A stretch of 64,000 bases of DNA from Pleionea mediterranea (GTDB taxonomy: Bacteria > Pseudomonadota > Gammaproteobacteria > Enterobacterales > Kangiellaceae): contig NZ_QGGU01000010.1 in the NCBI RefSeq assembly GCF_003148745.1, positions 35,289-99,288 on the forward strand. The letters run 5' to 3'. The notes under the pieces are model-generated. The model did no database searches. It had not been told where the DNA came from and worked only from the letters and a program-made list of their open reading frames with translations. The stretch's first letter is position 1; each line of letters begins with the position of its first letter. Positions 1 through 11,800 of the stretch are shown here, piece by piece. Position numbers and translations under genes: made by a program.

Positions 1-940
<940 letters not shown>

Positions 941-2806
941 ATGAACAAAACCATTTTTGAACTGAGCCGAAAGAACCGTGAGCTGGAGCAACGACTTTTT
1001 CGCGAACAGGATAAAAAAAGCAGTGATCAGTTCAAACAGCTTACGTCACAGGAGTTGCTGGGTGTACTGCAACAAATATTTCGCGATACGATTAAGGCGC
1101 CTGATCTCGATGCATCTCCTCTCGCTCATTACGAAATCGTATCAGCCATCTATAAGCGCCTTACCAACGATAAAAATTACCATATACCGGGCCCGATAAA
1201 ATCAAGCTTACATCTGACCGAACTCACCTTTCAGTACCTGCACGGTATTACCGAAGAACACGATGACATCAAACGTCTGCTGCAATTATTGGCTCTGAGC
1301 TGGTCACAACTGGCGGTTCATTCGCCAGAATACCTTCAGGTTAAACAACATCCGGCAAAACTGGTGTTATCAAAATTGTTAATGCTCGGCGAATGCTGGG
1401 ATCAACGCAGTGGGTCACTGGCTAAAAAATTACTGGATGGGATTCGACTGGTATTAAGTCAGTTAAACCAGAAAGGCGCTAACCCTCGGCTGTATGAGCA
1501 AGCCTGTAATCGGATTATGTCGCTTGAAAGTGCATTCAATGAATACCGGACCAAACGACTTAAAAGTATTGTCGAAGAAAAACGAAAACTGGAACGGGAA
1601 GCGAAAGCGGATCTATTTGTCACCAATTACATACGGGAAAAAACTCAGGGCGAAGAGTTCCCAGTTTTATTACTGGAGTTTATGGAGAACTACCTGAGCC
1701 CTTATTTAAAAAACATTTTTATGGAAACCGGCCCCGTGGGTCAAAAGTGGCATCGTGCCATAGACGACTGCGAAACTTTGATCTGGAGTATAATGGCGCC
1801 CTTTACCCCTTCATTTGTCGAAGAGTATCAGGAAAAAGTACCGCCCTCATTAAAACGACTTTACGAACAAATTGATGAGTTGTTTCACGGTTCAGAAGGT
1901 TTGCAGGATTTTTTCTACGAACTGGAAGGCATTCATATTAAAAAGCTAAACGGTGAACGAGCTGATTTTCATTCATTGATCACCAGTCCATTGTTTGAAG
2001 ATTTCGAAACGAATGAATCAAATCCATCTGAGAATGATTACTCTAAAGAGCTGGATGAATTACTGGTGGATGACGATTGGTACTACCTGATTCAAAAAGG
2101 TAAACGGTTTCGCTGTCAGTTAGTGCCTCGAGAATACACCGGTAAATGGCTGGTGTTTGTGAATTTGTCTGGCGCACAAATTGCCGACTTTGATACCACC
2201 TCTGCAAGTTTTCACCCCAGTCAGTTGCCGCTGGTAAATATTGAGACGCACAATTATTGGGATGAAATGACCGAGTACCTTGAGCGAATTATGAGCCGTC
2301 GCGTCAGTGTATTAAATGAGCAACTGCAACGAGTTGAGAAAGAACAAGCAGCCGATAAGGCACGTAAACAGGCTGCAGAAGATGAAGCCCGCCGCATTAT
2401 TCGAGAAAAAATAGAAGAAGAGCTGAACAAACAACAGGCAAAAAAACGCAAACTGGAAGAAGATCGCGCCAAGGCCATAGCCAAAGCAAAACAGGAAGAA
2501 GCGTTGCTCGAACAGCGCCGCTTAAAAGCGCAAAAACTGGTGGACAGTTTGATGCCAGGCGCTATTGTCAGCTATTCACCTGACGGCCAACAAGAACAAC
2601 AGTTAACCTTAAGCATTATCTCCACCACCACCAATAAATACATTTTCACGGATCAACGCAGCCAGCGCGCACTCGATCCAAAAGAAACCCAACTGATCGA
2701 CTTATTTGCCGCCAACCGCATGACGTTACTGGAACAGGGAAAAGAATTCGAAGACACGTTGCAATCATTGGTTGCCGGTCAACGCGAAGCTTTAAAAGAT
2801 CATTGA
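941..2806 (+). CDS. DUF1631-like protein with coiled coil
   Basis: 621-residue cytoplasmic protein without signal peptide. The middle part (about residues 230-290) carries the pattern of DUF1631 proteins, a fixed-length helical block ending in ETLIWSI. Two short beta-rich segments of the kind that read '..F.C.LV....GKW.LFVN..G' lie near residues 380-410 and 535-590 (SIISTTTNKYIFTDQRSQRA). They are separated by a strongly charged Glu/Lys/Arg coiled coil at about 445-530. DUF1631 proteins are widespread in Gammaproteobacteria and their function is not settled. The similarity is partial and the protein is shorter than typical members. Upstream of the ATG there is only a weak ribosome site. Confidence 0.65.
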   Translation: MNKTIFELSRKNRELEQRLFREQDKKSSDQFKQLTSQELLGVLQQIFRDTIKAPDLDASPLAHYEIVSAIYKRLTNDKNYHIPGPIKSSLHLTELTFQYLHGITEEHDDIKRLLQLLALSWSQLAVHSPEYLQVKQHPAKLVLSKLLMLGECWDQRSGSLAKKLLDGIRLVLSQLNQKGANPRLYEQACNRIMSLESAFNEYRTKRLKSIVEEKRKLEREAKADLFVTNYIREKTQGEEFPVLLLEFMENYLSPYLKNIFMETGPVGQKWHRAIDDCETLIWSIMAPFTPSFVEEYQEKVPPSLKRLYEQIDELFHGSEGLQDFFYELEGIHIKKLNGERADFHSLITSPLFEDFETNESNPSENDYSKELDELLVDDDWYYLIQKGKRFRCQLVPREYTGKWLVFVNLSGAQIADFDTTSASFHPSQLPLVNIETHNYWDEMTEYLERIMSRRVSVLNEQLQRVEKEQAADKARKQAAEDEARRIIREKIEEELNKQQAKKRKLEEDRAKAIAKAKQEEALLEQRRLKAQKLVDSLMPGAIVSYSPDGQQEQQLTLSIISTTTNKYIFTDQRSQRALDPKETQLIDLFAANRMTLLEQGKEFEDTLQSLVAGQREALKDH

Positions 2807-2904
2807 TATTGACTCCCCACCAAAGCTACATTGTCGTTATAATAGCCACCCTATTGACAATGCATATAATTTTTTACAACAAATAATAACGTCAGGTTGA
2901 TTGA

Positions 2905-3678
2905 ATGAGTGATTTATCTGGAAAGACGGCTTTAATAACCGGTGTATCAACCGCTGACAGCCTTGCTTGGGGAATTGTTGAAAAATTTCACACCGAAGGC
3001 TGCCAAATAATTTTATCCTATCAGGGAGCCAGTCATCTTCGCCGCATTAAAAAGTTATGCCGTGAATATAACATCACTCCTGATGCAATTTACGCTTGCG
3101 ACTTTGGTAATGAGCAACAGGTCAAGCAACTGTTTGAAGACATTGCTGCGCAAAATATTTCACTCGATATTTTTATACATAGCATGGCATACGCAGACGC
3201 AAAAACCATGCAGGGCGCATTTAGTGATTGCACAAAGCATGACTTTGCACAATGCATGGAAATCAGCGTATTCAGTTTGATCAATGCCTGTCATTACTTA
3301 AAACCATTAATGCCAAATGGCGGCTCAATACAAACCCTTACCTATAACGGTGCGCAAAAAGTATTACCCAATTACCATATTATGGGCGTTGCCAAAGCAG
3401 CGCTTGAATCAAGCGTACGTTATCTGGCGAGTGAATTAGGCCCGGATAAAATCAGAGTTAACGCCATTTCCGCAGGCCCAATTGAAACTGTTGCAGCAGC
3501 AAGCATTCCAAGTTTTCAGCAAAAAATGCAGTCCACCGAAGGACGCATACCCACCCGTAAAAATACCACCAAAGAAGATGTTGCCGCCATGTCCAGTTTT
3601 TTAGCCAGCAATCACAGTCAAAACATTACTGGTAGTATTTATTATGTCGATGGCGGGCTGCATACTCTGGGCTGGTAG
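2905..3678 (+). CDS. fabI: Enoyl-[acyl-carrier-protein] reductase FabI
   Basis: NADH-dependent reduction of trans-2-enoyl-ACP, the last step of each fatty-acid elongation cycle. The 257-residue length fits the family. The N-terminal nucleotide-binding segment reads ALITGVSTADSLAWGI. The catalytic pattern is Tyr147 (LTYNGA), Tyr157 and Lys164 (NYHIMGVAK, Y-x6-K), the spacing typical of FabI rather than the Y-x3-K of FabG-type reductases. VRVNAISAGPI-like sequence (IRVNAISAGPIETVAA) and a C-terminal YYVDGG complete the match. It stands alone, 98 bp after the DUF1631-like gene and with no fab neighbours, so a second enoyl reductase elsewhere is possible. Confidence 0.88.
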   Translation: MSDLSGKTALITGVSTADSLAWGIVEKFHTEGCQIILSYQGASHLRRIKKLCREYNITPDAIYACDFGNEQQVKQLFEDIAAQNISLDIFIHSMAYADAKTMQGAFSDCTKHDFAQCMEISVFSLINACHYLKPLMPNGGSIQTLTYNGAQKVLPNYHIMGVAKAALESSVRYLASELGPDKIRVNAISAGPIETVAAASIPSFQQKMQSTEGRIPTRKNTTKEDVAAMSSFLASNHSQNITGSIYYVDGGLHTLGW

Positions 3679-3789
3679 TTTTTCCGATCAGTTACTGTAG
3701 AAGAATGGTTCTTTACTGATTGTTTCGTAGACGTTGATATCAAGTAAAATGATAAGCCAAAGCAACTACATATCACTGGCCAATCGATT

Positions 3790-5025
3790 TTATTTAAAAA
3801 CAAAATAAATGCGGTGACTGGTTAACCAGAGAGGATAGTCCACATCCATATAGTACCCTGCAAAATTATCACGTTGCTCGCCGAGCAACGAAAAACTGTC
3901 CGCAATCATGCTATCCAGTGGATCAACTTTAAGCTTTAGTGATAACAGACGTTCTTCCGGACTAATCAACTTAATTTCTGGTGAATCACTAAAACGTTCA
4001 CTCCATAAGTCTTCCGGTCGATGCCCCTGCTCATGCATCTTAATACTCGATGGATAGCAGCCACCTTGCACACTGCTGGATAAATCCAGTTCTTTTTCAA
4101 TAAAAGTCATTAATAGAAGTCGCTTGGCAGGACTTCGTTGCATCTCCCCCTGACAGACAATTTTATAATTATCGAACAAAGGATTGGCCTGTGTTTTAAC
4201 ATTTAGATGAGCCAGTGTGATATCAAACTTTTGACGATCAAATTGGTGTAAAGTGTGATTATAAATTAACGCATTTTTTAAATTACCTACACCGGCATAA
4301 CAATTTTCTACGCCCGGTGTTGAATATTCGGTCAATAGGTATTCACCGCTTTGCTGATTATTAAACGAGTTCCTGTTTTGCTGGCTTAATGACAAAGGGG
4401 CGTTAATTTCTATTTCAGTAAAATTGCCGTCAAAACTTTGCACAAAGGGTCGAGCCGAAGTCGACAGTTCAACGCCAAGTTTGCAGGCAACTATCATTTC
4501 ATCAAGCTGTTGCTTATCTTTTCGGTTCTGCCGAATAAAGTGAATACCAATATACGAGTCGACCGACTCACCAGTTATTTCTTTATTCGCATCATAAGCT
4601 GATTTTTTTAAGGTGCGATTATACGACTGTAAAGACAAGGTTTCTTTTGACTGATACTTAACCAAAAATCGCTTTAGTTCAGCCTGACTGGAGGCGTACT
4701 TCAGGATCAACTCTTCGTATTGTTCGATCATGCGATCAAACTCAGGCAATACATCCGAAGGCTCAAGCAAATGCTTAAATTGTTCACTGACCTGCTGCAA
4801 AGCACTGCTACCAGGCAAAGTAACAATCACATCCACACCATCATTGGTTTTGGTCAGTGCCTGTACCAATCGCTGACAGGTCGATTTATTAACACCACTC
4901 CACCGAGCCAGCCCTGCGATAGAGCATGCCGAGCGAGGTAAGGTATCAAACAGTTCTCGTAAGACCTTTTTAAAATGCTCGCCAGCTCGTCGAATTTGCG
5001 CAACTTCTGAATCATTTAACAACAT
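3790..5025 (-). CDS. Unknown protein with N-terminal helix-turn-helix
   Basis: 411-residue protein of unknown function. Residues ~18-55 (LPRSACSIAGLARWSGVNKS followed by TCQRLVQAL) look like an IclR/MarR-type winged helix-turn-helix. The rest, about 350 residues, matches no family I recognise and has no membrane segment. It may bind a ligand, making this a transcription regulator, but no operator or target is seen. The start at 5025 is chosen because GAGGGG lies 5 bases upstream; an upstream in-frame ATG at 5076 would add 17 residues with no ribosome site. It is divergent from the subtilisin gene at 5331, a possible but untested target. Confidence 0.6.
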   Translation of the reverse strand: MLLNDSEVAQIRRAGEHFKKVLRELFDTLPRSACSIAGLARWSGVNKSTCQRLVQALTKTNDGVDVIVTLPGSSALQQVSEQFKHLLEPSDVLPEFDRMIEQYEELILKYASSQAELKRFLVKYQSKETLSLQSYNRTLKKSAYDANKEITGESVDSYIGIHFIRQNRKDKQQLDEMIVACKLGVELSTSARPFVQSFDGNFTEIEINAPLSLSQQNRNSFNNQQSGEYLLTEYSTPGVENCYAGVGNLKNALIYNHTLHQFDRQKFDITLAHLNVKTQANPLFDNYKIVCQGEMQRSPAKRLLLMTFIEKELDLSSSVQGGCYPSSIKMHEQGHRPEDLWSERFSDSPEIKLISPEERLLSLKLKVDPLDSMIADSFSLLGEQRDNFAGYYMDVDYPLWLTSHRIYFVFK

Positions 5026-5330
5026 AGGCCCCTCAATACTCACCATATTCCAAAATATGATTGCTGGTCGGAGCATCTATAACTCGGCTTAAAAATCATA
5101 CAGTTACAACAATCTGACCAAAACAGTGTGAATATTAACACCTGTTTAATAACAAATTAAGCTTTAGTCGGTTGCATTTTAGAATCTGCTGAAATAGCAT
5201 CCAAAACGCATCTGAGATACATTTTACAATAAATCTAATAAAGTCAGGCAGTCTTATAAGTTCAGATGCCCTATCAAACATTGATAATTATAAGCACTCC
5301 AGAAGAGTGTTCCCGAACGAGGAGATAATA

Positions 5331-7196
5331 ATGAAACTAACCAAATTAGCTGTGGCAATGAGTGTTGCCAGCATGCCGCTTCTGCATGCCGGTGAGCTTA
5401 AAACGGCAGCCAATCCTAACAACGTTATTCAGGACCAATACATCGTTGTTTTTAAAGATCAGTCTTTGTTGAAAAACAGTGGACCAGTTGCACTGGGTAA
5501 ATCTAGCAATGCAGCCAATATGAAGTCTCTGGTTAACAATGCGGTAGATTCACTTAGTAAATCAATGAACGTACAAGCCTCGCGCAAGTTTTCTGCGGCG
5601 ATTCGCGGTGCGGTATTTACCATGGACAGCAAAACAGCCAACAAAATGGCCAAGCATCCAATGGTAGATTTTATAGAGCCAGACGAAACAGTATCGCTAC
5701 ATGCAACACAAACCAACCCAACCTGGGGCCTGGATCGAGTCGATCAACGCAGTGGCTCTTTGGATAATCAGTATGTGTATGACACCAGTGCGTCAAATGT
5801 AAGTGTTTACGTTATCGATACCGGCGTAAGCAACCACTCCGACTTTGGTGGTCGAGTTTATAATGGTTACGATTTTATCGACAATGATAACAACTCTAGT
5901 GACTGTCAGGGACATGGAACACATGTTGCCGGTACCGTAGGCAGTGCCACTTATGGTGTTGCTAAAAGCGCGAAGATTTTTGGTGTTCGAGTACTCAACT
6001 GTCAGGGTTCTGGCTCCAACTCTGGAATTATTTCCGGCATGGACTGGGTGGCCCAAAACCACACCAAGCCAGCGGTTGCTAATATGAGTCTTGGTGGTGG
6101 TGCCTCTTCAGCGGTTGATAATGCCACCAACAATCTGGTTGCTGCAGGCGTAGTAACTGTGGTTGCTGCCGGAAACGACAACAGCAACGCCTGTAATTAC
6201 TCTCCAGCCCGTGCCAGTAACGCAATCACGGTTGCGTCAACTGCCAATGGAGACTCACGATCATCCTTCTCTAACTACGGATCCTGTATCGACATTTTTG
6301 CACCGGGTTCCAGCATTCGCTCAACCTCAATCAACGGCGGTTCAACAACCCTTAGCGGTACATCAATGGCCAGCCCGCATGTGGCCGGTGTTGCAGCCCT
6401 TTACATGGCAAACAACCCAAGTGCTTCTGCCAGTCAGGTGACTCAGGCACTATTGGATAATGCCACACCCAATGCCATCAGCAATGTTAATGGTTCACCA
6501 AACCTGATGGTCTACTCACGCTTTGGCGGAACCAACCCACCACCACCGCCTCCTCCTGGTGACGATACACTGGAAAATGGTGTGCCTGTTAGTGGCTTAA
6601 GTGCCTCCAGAGGCAATGACATTATGTTCACCATGGATGTTCCCTCAGGCGCCAGCAATATTAACTTCCAGATCAGTGGTGGCAGTGGTGATGCTGATTT
6701 ATACGTGAAGTTTGGCTCGGCACCTACAGACAGCAGTTACGATTGCCGACCTTATCGTAATGGCAACAGTGAAAGCTGCACAGGATCTCAAACCGGTGGC
6801 ACCTACTATGTACGCTTAAAAGCATACTCATCATTCTCTAATGTCACATTAACCGGCAGTTATGATGAGCCAAACAATCCTCCACCCGGTAACGATCCTA
6901 TTGATGTTTCTGCTACCAATGTATCGGTGACTCAGGGCAGCTGGACACGCTACTACTATGATTTACCTGCAGGTTACTCAAATCTGACGGTATCTATTTC
7001 AGGTGGAAGTGGTGATGCCGATCTATATGTACGACACGGTGCACAATCAACACTGTCTCAGTACGATTGCCGCCCTTATCGTTATGGCAATAATGAAACC
7101 TGTACCTTTAGTTCGCCACAGGATGGACGCTGGTATCTGGATCTCTATGGATATAACTCTGCGTCAGGCATTACGCTAAGATTACAGGCAGACTAA
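5331..7196 (+). CDS. Secreted subtilisin-family (S8) serine protease with two C-terminal PPC-type domains
   Basis: Extracellular protease made as a pre-pro-protein of 621 residues. A Sec signal peptide ([20 protein letters not shown]) is followed by an inhibitor I9 propeptide (about 35-125; QYIVVFKD start, IEPDETV end). The S8 catalytic domain (about 130-395) has Asp163 (VIDTGV), His195 (GHGTHVAG), oxyanion Asn in VVAAGNDN and Ser345 ([11 protein letters not shown]), in proteinase-K-like order. A proline linker then leads to two pre-peptidase C-terminal (PPC) domains, each with a [10 protein letters not shown] motif and a DCRPYR...C pair. PPC domains are usually cleaved during or after secretion. 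The start at 5331 has GAGGAG 8 bases upstream; the ATG at 5307 is too far upstream for the signal peptide. Confidence 0.93.
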   Translation: MKLTKLAVAMSVASMPLLHAGELKTAANPNNVIQDQYIVVFKDQSLLKNSGPVALGKSSNAANMKSLVNNAVDSLSKSMNVQASRKFSAAIRGAVFTMDSKTANKMAKHPMVDFIEPDETVSLHATQTNPTWGLDRVDQRSGSLDNQYVYDTSASNVSVYVIDTGVSNHSDFGGRVYNGYDFIDNDNNSSDCQGHGTHVAGTVGSATYGVAKSAKIFGVRVLNCQGSGSNSGIISGMDWVAQNHTKPAVANMSLGGGASSAVDNATNNLVAAGVVTVVAAGNDNSNACNYSPARASNAITVASTANGDSRSSFSNYGSCIDIFAPGSSIRSTSINGGSTTLSGTSMASPHVAGVAALYMANNPSASASQVTQALLDNATPNAISNVNGSPNLMVYSRFGGTNPPPPPPPGDDTLENGVPVSGLSASRGNDIMFTMDVPSGASNINFQISGGSGDADLYVKFGSAPTDSSYDCRPYRNGNSESCTGSQTGGTYYVRLKAYSSFSNVTLTGSYDEPNNPPPGNDPIDVSATNVSVTQGSWTRYYYDLPAGYSNLTVSISGGSGDADLYVRHGAQSTLSQYDCRPYRYGNNETCTFSSPQDGRWYLDLYGYNSASGITLRLQAD

Positions 7197-7229
7197 ATTG
7201 AAAAAGTAAAAAAGGTAGTTCTTATATTT

Positions 7230-7254
7230 GGGGAAGCTTTGCTTCCCCTTTTTT
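7230..7254 (+). terminator. Rho-independent terminator after the subtilisin gene
   Basis: GGGGAAGC / GCTTCCCC stem with a TTT loop, followed by a run of six T, 34 bp after the stop codon. It lies between convergent genes. Confidence 0.88.
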
Positions 7255-7289
7255 ATACCTCTAAAATAATTAACACGCTCTAAAGTGAA

Positions 7290-8705
7290 TTAAACCGGCA
7301 CCTCAAGATCTTCACAGATTGCCAGCGCAGCTTTACGGCCATCAGCAATGGCGGTTACTACTAAATCAGCGCCACGCACCATATCACCACCAGCATAAAC
7401 ACCTTTTTCACTGGTTCGAAACCCACGTTGTTCTTGCGCCACAACTTTACCACCATCGTCCAACTCAACGGACGTTTGTAACCAGTCTGGCGGACTGGGG
7501 CGAAAGCCATAGGCGACAATAACCGCATCACACGCCAGTTCAACCGATTGCTGTGTTTTAAGATTGTCGCATACTAATCCTTTAACTTCGGATGTTTTTA
7601 TATCTGATGCTTTTGTATCTGTAGCTTTTGAACCGGATGACTCCAGCACAACCGAAGTAGCCTGCAAATGCCAGACAAACTCAACGCCTTCTTCCTGAGC
7701 GTGTTGAAATTCTTTTCTTGATCCGGGCATGGCCTGTTCATCCTTTCGATAAACACACATGACTTTTTTAGCCCCCTGACGAATTGCCGTTCTAACACAA
7801 TCCATGGCGGTATCACCACCGCCCAGCACCGCCACCGTTTTATCTTTTAAATCAAGATAAGGCCTGTCTGCCATTTTATAGTTACGCAGATGATTGGTGT
7901 TGCCAATCAAGTAATCCAGCGCTTTATAAACGCCCGGTGTTTGTCCTTCATTTAATCCGCCGTCCACCGTTTTGTAGGCACCCAGTCCTAGAAAGACAGC
8001 GTCATAATCGCTTTTCAGAGATTCATAACTGATATCTGTGCCAATATTGGTATTCAGTTGAAACTCAATCCCCATCGACTCAAACACTTCCCGTCGCTGG
8101 ATCATCACTTCTTTTTCCAGCTTAAATTCGGGTATGCCAAAGGTCAGTAAACCGCCAATTTCCGGGTAACGATCAAATACCGTCACCGATACACCATTGC
8201 GGCAAAGCACATCGGCACAGGCCAGCCCTGCCGGTCCGGCACCGATGACGGCAACCTTATAGGGTTGTGCTTTTACCTTGGAAACATCCGGACGCCAGCC
8301 ATGAGCAAACGCATTATCGGTAATAAATTTTTCTACCTGCCCGATGGTGACAGCACCAAAATCATTATTTAACGTGCAGGCTTGTTCACAGAGCCTATCT
8401 TGTGGGCAAACGCGACCACAAACCTCGGGCAAACTGTTGGTTTGATGAGACAACTCTGCCGCTTCAACGTACTTGCCCTGAGCGGCCAGCTCCAGCCAGT
8501 CCGGGATATAATTGTGTACCGGACACTTCCATTGGCAGTAGGGATTACCACAATCAATGCATCGGCTTGACTGCTCTTTAATGCCCGGTTGCTTAAAGCT
8601 TCGGTAGATTTCAGCAAATTCATGTTTACGCACTTCAACAACCTGTTTTTCAGGCTCTTCACGCTTTACATCAATAAACTCGAATAGCGGTCGATGGTCA
8701 CCCAT
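7290..8705 (-). CDS. gltD: Glutamate synthase (NADPH) small subunit
   Basis: Beta subunit of NADPH-GOGAT. It oxidises NADPH through FAD and passes electrons by Fe-S clusters to GltB for glutamate formation from 2-oxoglutarate and glutamine. The 471 residues fit. The N-terminal adrenodoxin-reductase-like Fe-S domain shows CIDCGNPYCQWKCPVHNYIP and a second set CGRVCPQDRLCEQAC. FAD binding is at VAVIGAGPAGLACA and NADPH binding at VAVLGGGDTAMDC; the C-terminal GVYAGGDMVRGADLVV closes the FAD site. It follows gltB by 114 bp in the same direction, so the two are probably one operon. Confidence 0.96.
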   Translation of the reverse strand: MGDHRPLFEFIDVKREEPEKQVVEVRKHEFAEIYRSFKQPGIKEQSSRCIDCGNPYCQWKCPVHNYIPDWLELAAQGKYVEAAELSHQTNSLPEVCGRVCPQDRLCEQACTLNNDFGAVTIGQVEKFITDNAFAHGWRPDVSKVKAQPYKVAVIGAGPAGLACADVLCRNGVSVTVFDRYPEIGGLLTFGIPEFKLEKEVMIQRREVFESMGIEFQLNTNIGTDISYESLKSDYDAVFLGLGAYKTVDGGLNEGQTPGVYKALDYLIGNTNHLRNYKMADRPYLDLKDKTVAVLGGGDTAMDCVRTAIRQGAKKVMCVYRKDEQAMPGSRKEFQHAQEEGVEFVWHLQATSVVLESSGSKATDTKASDIKTSEVKGLVCDNLKTQQSVELACDAVIVAYGFRPSPPDWLQTSVELDDGGKVVAQEQRGFRTSEKGVYAGGDMVRGADLVVTAIADGRKAALAICEDLEVPV

Positions 8706-8819
8706 AATTATTTGCCTCCGTTGAATAAGGTATTTGCGTCAACGGCTCTTCGTGGCCTATTTACCCAGTTAATCGTCATTTGAAACCTTGTCTTCACCAT
8801 CGCCTCCTTATCTTTTGCT

Positions 8820-11800
8820 CTAACCTACTCGCGCCAGTGAAATCAGTTTTGCCGACTGACGTTTTGGTTGTTGACTGCTTTTTACTGTAGCGCTGGGAAA
8901 GACATACTTAAATGCCGCCAGATATTGCTCAAAACTCTCCAGAATCTGCTGCGCCCACTCGCTTTGCGTTAACTGCGCATGTTTTTCAATCAAGCCTTTT
9001 AATCGTTCAACCGCTTCCGGGTGCTTACTGCCTGACAGGGTTTCGATACTGACAAACTCTGGATTGCAGTTAGCGGTGAAATGATCACCATGATCCAGCA
9101 CGAAAGCTTCACCTCCAGTCATACCGGCGGCAAAGTTCCAGCCAACCTGCCCCAGAACCACAACCGTGCCACCGGTCATGTATTCACAACCGTGTGCACC
9201 CAACCCTTCTACCACCGCAGAACAACCAGAGTTACGCACCGCGAAACGCTCGCCAGCCTTACCGGCCGCGTATAATTCACCGCCAGTTGCACCATACAAA
9301 CAGGTGTTGCCCATTATGGTATTTCGGCGACTGACCAGAGTTGAGTGGCGCGCCGTTTTTAACACAATACGGCCACCGGACATTCCTTTGCCGACATAAT
9401 CATTAGCATCCCCTTCAACGGTTATTTGTAAACCCGGAACATTCCAGACACCGAGCGACTGGCCAGCGGTACCGGAAAAATTCAATTGAACGGGATGATC
9501 ATCACAGCCTTTTTTACCCAGTTGCTGAGCGATATAACCACTTAACCTCGCACCAATGGAACGCTGATAATTTTTAATCCGGTAACTCAATGCAATCGGC
9601 TGAGCACTATCGACGGCGAGCCTGGCATCGTCCAGAATCTGTTCATTCAATAAGCCTTTATCGAACGAAGGGTTACTCTTCTCAACGCAGTAATTAGGAT
9701 GCTTATTAACCACCGATGCACTGCTTAATATGGCATCGAGCTTTATATGTTGATGCTTTGCCAAGGTGGCATCGATCTGCTTAAGAAGATGGGTCTGACC
9801 AATAATATCCTCAAGCTTTTCTGCGCCTAATAGACTTAACCACTCACGAACTTCTTCCGCGATAAAATGAAAGTAGTGTTCGACTTTTTCCGGCAAACCA
9901 CTGAAATGTTGCTTTCTCAACTGTTCATCTTGTGTAGCAACACCGGTTGCGCAATTATTTAAATGGCAGATCCGCAAATATTTACAACCGAGTGCAACCA
10001 TAGGCCCGGTTCCAAAACCAAAACTTTCAGCGCCCAGAATCGCACCTTTGATCACATCCAGCCCCGTTTTAAGACCGCCATCAACCTGCACCGTAACTTT
10101 ATGGCGTAAATTGTTTTCCACCAGCGCCTGTTGCACTTCCGCCAGACCAAGTTCCCACGGCGAACCGGCGTACTTGATGGACGTAAGTGGACTGGCACCT
10201 GTGCCACCATCGTATCCCGAAATAGTGATCATATCGGCGTAAGCTTTGGCAACACCGGCGGCCACAGTACCGACTCCGGGTTCGGACACCAGTTTCACCG
10301 ACACTCTGGCCGTTGGATTCACCTGTTTCAAATCAAAAATAAGCTGCGCCAGATCTTCAATCGAATAAATATCATGATGCGGTGGCGGTGAAATTAAGGT
10401 TACACCGGGCACCGAGTGGCGCAGATGGGCAATTAACTCGGTTACTTTGTGACCGGGCAGTTGCCCGCCCTCACCTGGTTTGGCGCCTTGCGCAATTTTG
10501 ATCTGCAACACATCGGCGTTAACCAGATAATGTGCGGTAACCCCAAAGCGACCGGATGCCACCTGTTTAATGCGAGAGTTTTTCTCGGTTTGAAAACGCG
10601 CGTCATCTTCGCCACCTTCCCCCGAATTCGAATGGCCACCAAGCCGGTTCATGGCAATGGCCAGTGATTCATGGGCTTCTGGCGATAATGCCCCAATGGA
10701 CATGGCAGCACTGTCAAAACGGGGAAAGATGTCACTCTTTTGCTCAACCTTATCCGGATGAGAGGCTTGTTCGGCCGGCACCAGTGCAAGCAAATCTCTT
10801 AGAGCCAGCGGTGCGCGCTGATTGACACCCGTGGCATATGTTTTGTACGCCTGATAATCGTTTGTATTGACCGCCTGTTGCAACTGCGACACCACATCAG
10901 GATCATAGGCGTGGGCTTCGCCGCCGTGTTGAAACTTTAATAAACCGCCTTGTTGCAAAGGTCGCTGGATCAAGGCTGCTTTCTGGTGTTGTCGCTGCAT
11001 TTCCAGCTCAAGCTGCTCAAACGTTACGCCGCTAATGCGGGAAGCCATACCAGCAAAACATCGTTTTATCACTTGCTCATGAAATCCCAGCGCTTCAAAC
11101 AGTTGCGCCCCACGATAACTGGCCAACGTCGAAATACCCATTTTCGATAAAATCTTACGCAGCCCGCCATCAATACCACTGCGATAAGTCGATATCGCCT
11201 CAAATACTGACTCACTGCCTTTGTTTACTTTCTCAGAACTTATTTGAGAGCTATTGTTTTGAGAGTCACTGGCGAAAGAATGGCCGACAACCATCGACTG
11301 CACCGTTTGATAACTTAAATAAGGGTAAACCGCGGTAGCCCCCAACCCAATCAACACCGCAAAGTGATGCGGATCACGAACAAATCCACTGCTCACCAAA
11401 ATATTGCAGTCACAACGCAGCCCTTCTGTAATTAACGCACTATGTATAGCGCCTGTGGCTAACGCAGGGTGTATTAAAGTTTGCTGCTCACCTTCAGAAT
11501 CAGAATCAGAGTCATTCATTTGTTCGTATTGATTGAGCCAATCACGATCCGACAGGCAGAGGATCACAACGCCATCGGCAACCACCTGAACCGCCGTGTC
11601 TACCAGACGATCCAGAGCCGCCGCCAATGTCTCACCTTTATGCTGCACCAAATCAATGGTGAACTGCCGATAATGCTTGCCCTTAAGCGACTGTAATTGC
11701 TGGTATTCGCTTAATGTCAGTACCGGACTGTCGAGCACTACCCGATAAGCGTGTCCGGTGGTTTCCTGAAATACGTTGTATTCGGCACCAATGCAGGTTT

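Noticed and set aside
2905..3678. Reading the SDR protein as FabG-like 3-oxoacyl reductase
   Set aside because: Y-x6-K spacing and the LTYNGA tyrosine are of FabI type.
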